From positions 3,286,001 to 3,350,000 of the forward strand of contig NC_049563.1 in NCBI RefSeq assembly GCF_013368755.1: DNA of 64,000 bases. Reading direction: 5' to 3'. This document shows positions 55,746-64,000 of the stretch, one piece after another. How positions within the stretch are numbered: position 1 is the first letter of the stretch; each line of letters starts with the position of its first letter. A program made the translations under genes and the position numbers. Source of the DNA: Talaromyces rugulosus. Taxonomy: Eukaryota; Ascomycota; Eurotiomycetes; Eurotiales; Trichocomaceae. A model generated the notes under the pieces. The model had not been told where the DNA came from, searched no databases, and worked only from the letters and a program-made list of their open reading frames with translations.

Positions 55746-57351
55746 ATGGCTTCAAAATTTTCTACTGTGCCCTCGAGTGCGGAAATCGCACCCTCGCCTT
55801 TCACTGTATCCATATCGGATGAGCAAATCGACGAATTTCGGACTCTGGTGAAGCTCTCGAAATTAGCCCCGCCCACGTACGAAGGATCCCACGCAGATCG
55901 TCGATTGGGGTTATCGACAGAATGGCTGGTCAATGCCAAGGAAGAGCTGCAAAAATTCGACTGGTAAGCAAGCATACTTTGATAATGGCTGTGGAATAAA
56001 GTTTTGAGACATAAACTATGTAGGAGAGCCACCGAGAAGTATATCAACGACTTCCCGCAGTTTACATATGAAATTGAAGGCCTTCCGATTCACTTTGTAG
56101 CGCTATTCTCTGAGAGAGAAGATGCAAAACCAATTGCCTTTCTTCATGGATGGCCTGGTAGGCCACAAGACCTGAATCGACAACTTGGAAGACATCAACT
56201 GATTGATTATGCCAGGGAGCTTTCTCGAGTTTCTTCCTCTACTTTCGCTATTCCGTGAAAAGTATGAGCCAAGCACCCTACCCTATCATTTGATAATTCC
56301 ATCGCTTCCTGGATACACGTTTTCGGGCGGTCCACCGGTTGACACGGACTGGAGCTGTCATGATATGGCTCGAGTCGTGAACCAGTTGATGATCAACCTC
56401 GGGTTTGGCACTGGCTATGTTGTGCAGGGAGGCGATGTCGGGTCCAGAGTTGCGCGTTACCTTGCTATTCAGTATGATGCTTGTAAAGGTTCGTTATAGT
56501 TTCATGAAAAGTCGACGTTTCTTGACAGCTGACATCACTTTGTAGCTGTTCACTGTACGTGGAAATTTTTACTCTAGCATATAACCTTGCAGCCACTCAT
56601 ATGCGTTTAGTGAACTTTGTTGGTATCACAAAACCTCCCAGCATTGGAGACGAAAAGCTCTCGCCTTTCGAGGAAGAAGGCCAGAAACGGGCAGAATGGT
56701 TTGGTACCTATGGATCTGCCTATTATCTGATGCATGCTACGAGGCCCAGCACTATTGGACACATCGTGGCGACGAATCCGGTTGCACTCCTTGCTTGGTA
56801 ATTTTTTTATCGATTCTTTTCTCGGAGAAATAAAGAAGTCAAAAGACTGATTGCAAGCTAGGATTGGCGAGAAGTTTCTAGATTGGCCCGATAACAGCAA
56901 CCCTATTCCTCTGCAGACGATTCTGAAGGAAGTCACACTCTACTGGTTCACCGAGACTTTTCCTCGGTCTATCTATAGCTATCGCGAGGTACGCGTTTAT
57001 CCTATTAACATTTGCCAGTGGAAACCGGTTTCTGATTGTCCTCCCTCTAGCTTTACCCGCGAACGGCAGTACATCCTTCGCTGACCCCCGAATGGTATAT
57101 TCATAAACCATTTGGCTTCTCGTACTTCCCGCAAGAAATCATGCCGAGCCCTCGGTCCTGGGTTGAAGCGACTGGTAACGTGGTTTATTGGAAAACGCAT
57201 CAAGAGGTAAGTTCAGCATCATGTTGCACGGCTTCATAGACTGATCACCAATAAATTGCGTCAGGGCGGTCATTTCGCAGCACTGGAACATCCTCAGGCT
57301 CTCGCAGACGATATTGTAGAGTTTGTAGAGCAGGTTTGGCCTAGTTCTTGA
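55746..57351 (+). CDS. Epoxide hydrolase (alpha/beta hydrolase, EHN type)
   Basis: Seven exons (55746-55963, 56024-56157, 56216-56488, 56593-56797, 56862-56988, 57051-57206, 57265-57351) encode 399 residues in phase. The N-terminal EHN lid reads FTVSISDEQIDEFRTLVKLS and RRLGLSTEWL. The core shows oxyanion hole FLHGWPGSFLEF, nucleophile Asp in VVQGGDVGSRVARYL, lid-region YLMHATRPSTIGH and catalytic His in GGHFAALEHP near the C-terminus. This layout matches microsomal-type fungal epoxide hydrolases, which open epoxides to vicinal diols. There is no signal peptide. The 104-bp intron before ATHMRLVNFVGI could instead be two shorter ones around a nine-base exon; the single intron is preferred. No biosynthetic cluster surrounds it. 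Confidence 0.9.
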
Positions 57352-57812
57352 TTATCTAGTGTAATAAATACCTAGCAGTGTATGTAGTTTGACATGCACA
57401 ATGAACGGGTGATGTAGAAATTTATTTATCGTCGCATAATAAGTTTCAAAAATTCAAAATCTGAAATATCCCAGTGAATTTTCCTGTTAATCGCAGTATT
57501 AATTTCTAATTTTACTATCAACAATCGATCCATCGGAGGTGGCCGACGACGGGTCCGGAGCAAAGTCAACAATGGATCGCATCAAATTAACTCAATTCTT
57601 GACGCTACTTTCTCCTTAGGCAGATTTTTATTGCGCCAGTGGCAGTGAAAAGGACCCACAGAGATATGATATGAAACAAGATAAATAGCTGGGCCACGTA
57701 CGTAAGGGATTTTTCATCCATATTCAAGTTCCAAAGTCTGCATGTATAAAAAGTGCGAAGTGGAACTTCCCCTGTCCCATACTTTGGTTCCGCAACGAAC
57801 GACGCAGACGCA
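57352..57812. promoter_or_regulatory. Upstream region of adenine deaminase
   Basis: No gene is seen. The adenine deaminase frame is open upstream to 57753 but only from a GTG, so the first ATG (57813) is taken as the start. No defined regulatory element is recognised. Confidence 0.4.
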
Positions 57813-58880
57813 ATGTGCAAAGACAGCAAAATCCACAGTTTCCTCCAACAACTGCCCAAATGTGAACATCACGTCCATTTGGAAGGATGTCTGACTCCGG
57901 AGCTCATGTTTTCGCTCGCGGCTCGCAACGGCGTGACGCTGCCAGACCCGGACACGAGACCAGAATTCAGCTCCGCCGAGGCGCTGTACGAGAGATATGA
58001 GCATTTCACCTCGCTTGACGACTTTCTGAGTTATTATTTTATTGGCATGTCCGTGCTGAAGCAGAAGGACGACTATGAAGCGCTGGCCTGGGAGTACTTC
58101 CAAAAGGCGCATGCTGACGGGGTCCATCACGCCGAGGTCTTCTTCGACCCCCAGGAACATATCAACCGAGGAGTGCCGTATGAAACGGTGGTTATGGGCT
58201 TCAAGGCCGGGTGTCAGCGTGCCGAGCGCGAGTATGGAATGACTACGAAACTGATTTTGTGCTTTGTCAAGCATCTTCCGGCAAGTGATGCTAGCAAGGT
58301 TTTTGATTTGGCCTGGGAAAGGGGTGACTTTGAATTGGGTGGTGCTCTGCACGGTATTGGAGCCTCGTCCTCGGAAGTTGGCCCTCCAAAGGACATGTTC
58401 AAGGAGATTTATGCCACTGCGCATTCAAAGGGAGTTCAGAGAACCGCCCACGCGGGCGAGGAAGGCGATCCATCGTATATCATAGCTGCGCTGGACGCCT
58501 ACAAGTCACAGCGAATCGATCACGGAATCAGATTGATCGATAGCCCTAGTCTGATGGAGCGCGTTGTGCAAGAGGAGATCCTTCTCACAGTCTGCCCGGT
58601 CTCCAACATCAAGCTACGCTGTTTCGACCATATCAGTCAAGTCCCCATCCGGATGTTTTTGGATGCTGGGGTTAAGTTCTCTATTAACAGTGATGATCCA
58701 GCTTATTTTGGAGGCTTTATTCTGCACAACTACTGTGCCGTCCAGGAAGCGTTTGGCCTGAGTGTGACGGAGTGGAGGACGATTGCTCTGAACAGTATTC
58801 AAGGCAGCTGGGTTGAGCAGGACCGGAAATTGGAGATGGAGAATCGTGTCCATGAGCACATTCAGAAGCACCAGGCTTAA
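57813..58880 (+). CDS. AAH1: Adenine deaminase
   Basis: Intronless, 355 residues. Amidohydrolase metal-site residues lie in order: HHVHLEG near residue 20, HGIGASS at ~190, the His/Glu pair of TAHAGEEGDP at ~215, and the Asp of NSDDPAYF at ~293. AYKSQRIDHGIRL, TVCPVSNIKL and FLDAGVKFSINSDDPAYFGG follow fungal Aah1 closely and distinguish it from true adenosine deaminases. It converts adenine to hypoxanthine in purine salvage; in yeast it falls in amount as cells enter quiescence. The length equals that of yeast Aah1, with no missing residues. Confidence 0.93.
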   Translation: MCKDSKIHSFLQQLPKCEHHVHLEGCLTPELMFSLAARNGVTLPDPDTRPEFSSAEALYERYEHFTSLDDFLSYYFIGMSVLKQKDDYEALAWEYFQKAHADGVHHAEVFFDPQEHINRGVPYETVVMGFKAGCQRAEREYGMTTKLILCFVKHLPASDASKVFDLAWERGDFELGGALHGIGASSSEVGPPKDMFKEIYATAHSKGVQRTAHAGEEGDPSYIIAALDAYKSQRIDHGIRLIDSPSLMERVVQEEILLTVCPVSNIKLRCFDHISQVPIRMFLDAGVKFSINSDDPAYFGGFILHNYCAVQEAFGLSVTEWRTIALNSIQGSWVEQDRKLEMENRVHEHIQKHQA

Positions 58881-59180
58881 GGATACGTGAAGCGACTCAA
58901 CTGATATGAAAGGGTTGATTTTTGTTCTTGTTCAATATTTTCAGTATATGCATAATGATTCCCAATGCGTTACGAGTACCGGTACACATGCAAATCAAAC
59001 ATAAATTAGTAAAAATATATAGTCCTCAAACCATATACAGGATATTCCGTGTTGAATTAATGTAATTGTCATTATTCGTTATCCAAGATATAGATGAGTT
59101 GATGACTAATCAATATCTGAATAACCTCGTTTTTCCTCTTGGACCTGCAGGTCTAACGTGACGCAATCTCAACTCGACCC
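58881..59180. other. Short intergenic region
   Basis: 300 bp of AT-rich sequence with no gene. It lies between the adenine deaminase stop and the first ATG of the NIF3-like gene. Confidence 0.4.
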
Positions 59181-59615
59181 ATGTACAAAGCAAATACCTC
59201 TATTCTGCTAAACCTGTCTCGCTACTGTCACCAGCCACTGCCATATCTAGCAATACGGGCAAACATGTCCACAACCAGCACCTCGGTAGCAGATCGCTAC
59301 AAGCTAGTCTTCTTCGTCCCCCATCCCAACCTCGAGGCGTGCAAGGAAGCCATTTTCGACACCGGTGCAGGAGCCTTCCCTGGAGGGAAATACACCAAAA
59401 CATGCTTCCAAAGTCCCGGAACCGGTCAGTTTTTGCCTGGAGGAGGCGCTAATCCAAACATCGGCGCCGTGGGCACGCTGGAACACGTGGAGGAGATGAA
59501 AGTCGAGATCCTGTGTGTTGGCAGGGAGACGATGCTGGACGCAGTGAAGGCTTTGGTCACGGCCCATCCGTATGAGGAGCCTGCGTATGAAGTCTACAAG
59601 TTGGAGAATGTGTAG
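59181..59615 (+). CDS. Small NIF3/YqfO-type PII-like domain protein
   Basis: Intronless, 144 residues from ATG 59181, or 116 from the second in-frame ATG at 59265. The core YKLVFFVPHPNLEACKEAIF, GKYTKTCFQSPGTGQFLPG, GTLEHVEEMKVEIL and VKALVTAHPYEEPAYEVYKL matches the CutA/PII-like domain that is inserted in NIF3 (YqfO) proteins and also occurs alone. The biochemical role is unknown; structures of relatives are trimeric with ligand-binding clefts. The longer form adds 28 residues with Arg and hydroxylated residues and no acidic ones, compatible with a mitochondrial presequence, so two forms are possible. Confidence 0.85.
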   Translation: MYKANTSILLNLSRYCHQPLPYLAIRANMSTTSTSVADRYKLVFFVPHPNLEACKEAIFDTGAGAFPGGKYTKTCFQSPGTGQFLPGGGANPNIGAVGTLEHVEEMKVEILCVGRETMLDAVKALVTAHPYEEPAYEVYKLENV

Positions 59616-59978
59616 ACTAGAAGCCACTGTGTGGTTTGGCTCGGGCTCATCGAGGTTTCATTATCGAGGTTCGAAGAGCATAATAATGACCTTGTACTAG
59701 CGTATGCACCATGATGAACAATCTATCACCCTTTACGAAAACAAGCCTCCCCAAAAAACACAAATATAATAAATGAATTATCGTGTGTAAACTGGAAGAT
59801 TGCAAATTGGCGCCTGTGATTGGCGGGCGGCGCTGACATGGACCGGGCAGAATTGCGCGGGCTGTGATTGGCGCGGGCAGCTTCCCTGCAAAGGAACTCG
59901 TCAAGCCGGCCGCGACTTTGACTTGGGACCTCGTCTCCTCCACCACCGCTCGACTCTGCTCAACACTAACTGCCAGCA
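59616..59978. promoter_or_regulatory. Promoter of complex I 24 kDa gene with three ATTGG (CCAAT) boxes
   Basis: ATTGG (CCAAT on the minus strand) occurs at 59806-59810, 59819-59823 and 59867-59871, about 105-175 bp before the ATG, within a GC-rich patch. The CCAAT-binding HAP complex is a known regulator of respiratory genes in fungi. Binding here is inferred. Confidence 0.55.
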
Positions 59979-60947
59979 ATGGCTTCCAAACTCTTCCCCA
60001 CCGTCGCGCGCTCTGCCCGCCAGCTCATCCCACGGGTCTCGCGACCACAATGGAGGTCCTTCTCTGCCGGTCCGCAGGTCCTTAGCGACTCTCTCGCAGT
60101 GGTAAGCAACGTCGCCCGAACCATCCGAAACCCCCCTCGCTCGCCGCCAATGCTGGAATTGAGGCTTCTTAAACGTTTTAAGTCTTGAATTATGTCTAAT
60201 TCTGTCGCCTACGCATATTTTTAGCACCGCAACAGCCCCGACAACAACCCTTCCGTCCCGTTCAAGTTCAACCAAGACAACCTGAAGATCATGGACGAAA
60301 TCCTTAACCGCTACCCCCCACAATATAAAAAGGCTGCTGTCATGCCCCTACTCGATCTCGGCCAGCGCCAACATGGTTTCACGAGCATCAGCGTCATGAA
60401 CGAGGTCGCCCGGCTTTTGGAGATGCCTCCTATGCGAGTTTACGAAGTCGCGACTTTCTACACCATGTACAACCGAGAGCCCGTGGGCAAGTATTTCGTG
60501 CAGGTTTGCACTACGGTAAGCTTTTATCAATTTTTGGTCCGTTGGATTTTTTTCAATATCTAACTGCGTATTCATCAGACACCATGCCAGCTCGGTGGAT
60601 GCGGTAGCGACAAGATCATGGAAGCGATTACCAAGCACCTCGGCATTACCGCAGGCCACACGACAGAGGACAACCTTTTCACTTTCATCGAAGTCGAATG
60701 CTTGGGTGCTTGTGTCAATGCCCCCATGGTTCAGATCAACGACGACTACTACGAAGATTTGACCCCCGAGTCCGTTGTCTCCCTTCTGACTGCCCTAAAG
60801 GAGTCCGCTGCCAGCGGATCAGCCAAGGTCCCAGCTCCTGGACCTCTCAGCCAACGCGAATCCTGCGAAAACAGTGGTAGCTTGACTAACTTGAACGAAG
60901 TCAAGTGGGACCCAGAGACAATGATGAGAAAGGATGGACAGCTGTAA
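59979..60947 (+). CDS. nuo24: NADH:ubiquinone oxidoreductase 24 kDa subunit (NDUFV2)
   Basis: Three exons (59979-60101, 60225-60515, 60579-60947) encode 260 residues in phase. The N-terminal ~35 residues are a mitochondrial presequence ([20 protein letters not shown], then WRSFSAG). The thioredoxin-like ferredoxin fold follows: [40 protein letters not shown], with the four 2Fe-2S ligands in [11 protein letters not shown] (two Cys ligands) and [11 protein letters not shown] (two). The subunit carries iron-sulfur cluster N1a in the matrix arm of complex I. The C-terminus ([16 protein letters not shown]) is typical of fungal orthologues. The first exon codes only the targeting part. Confidence 0.97.
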
Positions 60948-61594
60948 GCGGAGGAAATGCTCAAACCATGTCCTTTCTTTCTTTCTTTATTTTTATTTTA
61001 TAATCATGCCGAAGTCGCTTTTATAGAGCTGCGCTTTCGATTTCGGTAGCGCGAATCTTGGGAGAAGATGGTTCAAACGTTTCCATATGTCCTGTACAGT
61101 ATATCTTCTCCATATTTTTTTGTTGTTTAACATGAAAAGAATTAAATTATGCATGCAACACACAAGTGTTTTTATTTCCGACGTATATACATTATATTAA
61201 CCCATCTGTGTGGTTGTGCCGAGCTTGCTGGCATGGGTGGCTCCTTCCTCGTTTCACGCACCTTAATCCAACTTCACTCTGGCATTCTCCGACTATCTCT
61301 ACATTGTGTTTTACTACGTTTGAGGTATGCTGATTCAATTGAACTTGGTTGAAAAAGATAAGACGACTGCTCGGTCTTAGAATAATCAACTTTACTTTTC
61401 GAAAATGGGACAAGCTAAAGCTACCCAAAGCACTTCTCAGACATCCCCTACAACCAACTAGATGACGCTGAAAATTGGGAAGCAACAAACATACAAAATA
61501 CACAAAATACACAAAAACCACGAGAACACGGTACAAATTGAATCAATGCAAATTGCCGGTTTGCCAAAAGGAAAGAAATCTAGCCAAGATACAC
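60948..61594. other. Intergenic region between convergent genes
   Basis: No gene is seen. It holds the 3' region of nuo24, with pyrimidine runs near 60974-61005, and the 3' region of the SNF2-family gene. A tacacaaaatacacaaaa repeat lies at about 61493-61516. Confidence 0.4.
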
Positions 61595-64000
61595 CTACTT
61601 CCAATCAAAAGTAGGAACTTCAAAACCTCTCGTATCATCCCTCTGGAGCTGGTCGTCCGAGATGAGCTCATATTCGCCATTGGCATGCCTGACAAGAGTT
61701 CGTCCGTCTTGTATCTGAAGAATTCCGACTTCCATCGTGTTCAAAGCGAGCAGATTCCATATGTGAACTTCTTTCTTCTGTCCGAAGCGAATCACGCGGC
61801 CACTCGATTGGGTCATTGCGCTCTGATATTCGTACATATTGGTCGCAGCGAATGTGCCAAAGAAGATGACGTGGTTCGCGTTTTGGAGGTTTCTGGTGGG
61901 AATGTCAGTGAGAACCCTCATCAAAAAAATGAGCTAAACTTACAAGCCTGCAGAATTCTCTGTTCCCAGCTGAAGAATAGCCACTCTCTTTTCCTTCGCT
62001 GAAAATTCCCGGATTTTATTACGCGCGTTGCGTCCAGACATACCCACAGACACATAAGATATTCCTCGAGTCTCAAGAGCAGACGTGATCAGGGGCTCCA
62101 AATCTTTGAACTGGATGAAAAGTATCACTTGGTCGGTCTCAGGAATTCTGGTGCGATCTTGCAAAAGTTCGATCAAAGCTTTGAGCTTACTTCCGCCTGG
62201 AAATACAGGGGTTTCGACAGGCTGGCACATTCTAAAATAGGCTCCTGGAACCACATATTCTCTATCCACTGCCGCACGGCACTGGTCAGCAGCACATGTC
62301 TTGTTTTCTTGAACACTGGTGAGGCAGCCTGGGCAAACGACATGTCCACATTTACCCAGTACGCAGTATTTCTGAGAGGAGAGTCCCTGTGCCCTGCGGC
62401 CGCATCCATGGCAGGACACTGTAGCGTCTGTGCTTTGAAATTTATAAGCAGCTCGTGCAAATCTCAAAGACCGAAAACGCTCAACCAAGGCGAGAATGTT
62501 CACTCGAGCCTTGTTTGCCCATTGCCGCAACTCTTTCTCCCTATCTGATGTCCCTTCTGGTCGTGGTTTGAGTCCTTCGCTCTTAGCAAGTGACTTTAGC
62601 CGTTTCTTGACATTTTTCCCGGAATTCGTACTCTCTTTATGGTCGCTATCCTCGCTATATTCTTCGTCACTTGTGTCATCTTCGCTCACATCGCTGGCCG
62701 GAGCTGCTTTCTTGGGCGGTTTTGAGCCGGGGAGAAGCCAGAAATGTTTCCAGTCATCTTCCTGGTAGTATTCAAGGGCGTGATCAATCAGTCGACGAGC
62801 CGTCTTTGAAATGGTATTATCACCATAGTCATTTGAGTTGATGCTTGACATCAGAGCATCGAAACGAGGATCGGTCTGTCCAATTTGGTGATATAGCCAT
62901 GAGACAGCTTTGAGTTGTGCTGCTATTTCAGAGCCAATAGTGGTAACCACCTCTAATCTATGTTCAACAAGCTGCTTTACTGTTGTGATACCGGCAGTAG
63001 CAGAGCTCCATTCGGGCAGAGCGGCGTAAATCGAAGACCTCTTTACCAAGCATTCTTCAGGGGTGTTGCACGTATCCACAATCTCGCTAACTCTTCCGCG
63101 CTGGTCATGGCCATACTTTTCCCTCTTTTCCATCTTGGCCTGCGGGTTGTACGATTCAAAGTACAGCTTCAACTCGAGATATAAAATCCTTTCAACAGCT
63201 GACAGAGTCACCGCATCATAATGTGTTCGCCATTTGATTCTAGGTATGCACGGGGTATTCTGAAATTCTCGTCAGCTAGCCAGGCCATAAAATACTGACA
63301 ATTATTCTTACCTGACGCATGAACACATCAATGAAACGTTGAGCGAGGCAATTCCGGCGGAAATGCCACCCTTCGCTCGGTGGCTCGGTGAAAAAATGAA
63401 AATTTTCGGACTCTGCAGTGGTGAGCTAATGCTTCCTGAACGCATTCATTGGTTTGGGCTCTTACCTGAACGTTTATACTTGGCCTTGTCGTAATCTTCA
63501 TCACCGGGCCTTCCGATGAATACATTTATCAATCGGGCCATACGTTCTGCTGCTGCAAAGCCTTTGATAGGAGGCGTTCCGGACAAAATCCACCGTGAGC
63601 GTGCTTTGAGGGTTGCCAACAAGGCATGTCGGTCTGGGTTCAGATACGTGAATTCGTCTATGACAAGCCTCTGAAACCGGTACATATGAAAAACAGTTCC
63701 CTCGACATCGCCCATTGACGTGTTGCTATTCTTTGAAATACCAAATTTCTTGCGCAACTCGTGCATCCGGTCCGGTGATGATTTGCCGGTGTCTGTTTTC
63801 TTTCCCTTTCTAGGCTGACCTGGAAGAGTGACAGAAGGGCCACTCTCAGCTTTTTCTGCGGCTTTTCCTCTCAATCTTCTCGATGGCAAGTAGCGATTAT
63901 AAGCGTCCGTACCCCAGACCAAGTCTTGCTTCTTTTTGATCGCTTCCAAGTAGGCTTCTGAGCCCTCAGCCTGTAAAGTCTTCACTTGTGACTCGATTGA
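61595..64000 (-). CDS. SNF2-family helicase-like protein with RING-like finger, partial
   Basis: The 5' end lies beyond the right edge. Exons visible: 64000-63466, 63412-63312, 63259-61944 and 61892-61595, giving 749 residues in phase. The N-terminal visible part contains the DExx box as RLVIDEFTY and motif III-like RWILSGTPPIKG. A long helical insertion has an acidic linker (SDVSEDDTSDEEYSEDSD). A RING-like Cys/His cluster (CHGCGRR..., CVLGKCGHVVCPGC, CAADQC) precedes helicase-C motifs KLKALIELLQ, VILFIQFKDLEPLI, NHVIFFG and SSGRVIRFGQKKEVHIWNLL. RING-in-SNF2 order recalls Rad5/Rad16/SHPRH proteins, translocases that also act as ubiquitin ligases. Its DEFT in place of DEGH, the missing start and the limited similarity leave the subfamily open. 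Nuclear function is expected. Confidence 0.82.

Noticed and set aside
56546..56554. Nine-base exon in the epoxide hydrolase gene
   Set aside because: It would need a 38-bp intron beside it. A single 104-bp intron joins the flanking exons in phase and reads well.
57714..58424. Minus-strand open frame of 236 codons
   Set aside because: It is antisense to the adenine deaminase gene, whose motifs are complete on the plus strand.

Overview
The window is nuclear DNA of a filamentous ascomycete (Pezizomycotina, most like Eurotiomycetes such as Aspergillus, Penicillium or Talaromyces). Genes are short and close together, with 45-110 bp GT..AG introns. The gene set fits: alternative oxidase, a nuclear complex I 24 kDa subunit, DopA/DOP1, MON1, KAR9, GUP1, and a PNP-NACHT-ankyrin NLR-type receptor. 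No rRNA, tRNA, CRISPR array or intact transposon was recognised.

Layout. (1) 1-14.6 kb is an accessory block: a sacsin/NO VEIN-like GHKL ATPase (left-truncated), an unrecognised coiled-coil protein, an HSP70-like ATPase and a PNP/NACHT/ankyrin receptor whose 3' ankyrin tail has decayed. (2) 15.3-37.5 kb is mostly housekeeping: a P4 flippase (Dnf3-like), a conserved unknown protein, KAR9, an alpha/beta hydrolase, another conserved unknown, proline iminopeptidase, alternative oxidase, a five-exon acylphosphatase, GUP1, the SWR1 zf-HIT subunit (VPS71) and a small mitochondrial protein. (3) 37.5-44.9 kb is a second accessory block rich in broken genes: a membrane-anchored unknown protein, a frame-disrupted gene divergent from it, a decayed NDT80/VIB-1-like transcription factor, an F-box/ankyrin protein and a fragment of a sugar-isomerase-like TIM barrel. 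(4) 44.9-64 kb is housekeeping again: DOP1 and MON1 (divergent), SUA5, an epoxide hydrolase, adenine deaminase, a NIF3-like small protein, complex I 24 kDa, and an SNF2-family protein cut by the right edge.

Functional links. DOP1 and MON1 share one promoter region and both act in endosome/Golgi traffic. AOX, complex I 24 kDa and the 115-residue protein are mitochondrial. The first accessory block combines HSP90-fold, HSP70-fold and NLR proteins, which suggests (as inference only) a non-self recognition or stress locus. Exon models were built by hand from splice signals, and reading phase was checked arithmetically. The least certain are the N-terminus of the gene ending at 39582, the coiled-coil protein's C-terminus, and the disrupted genes at 39.6-44.7 kb.
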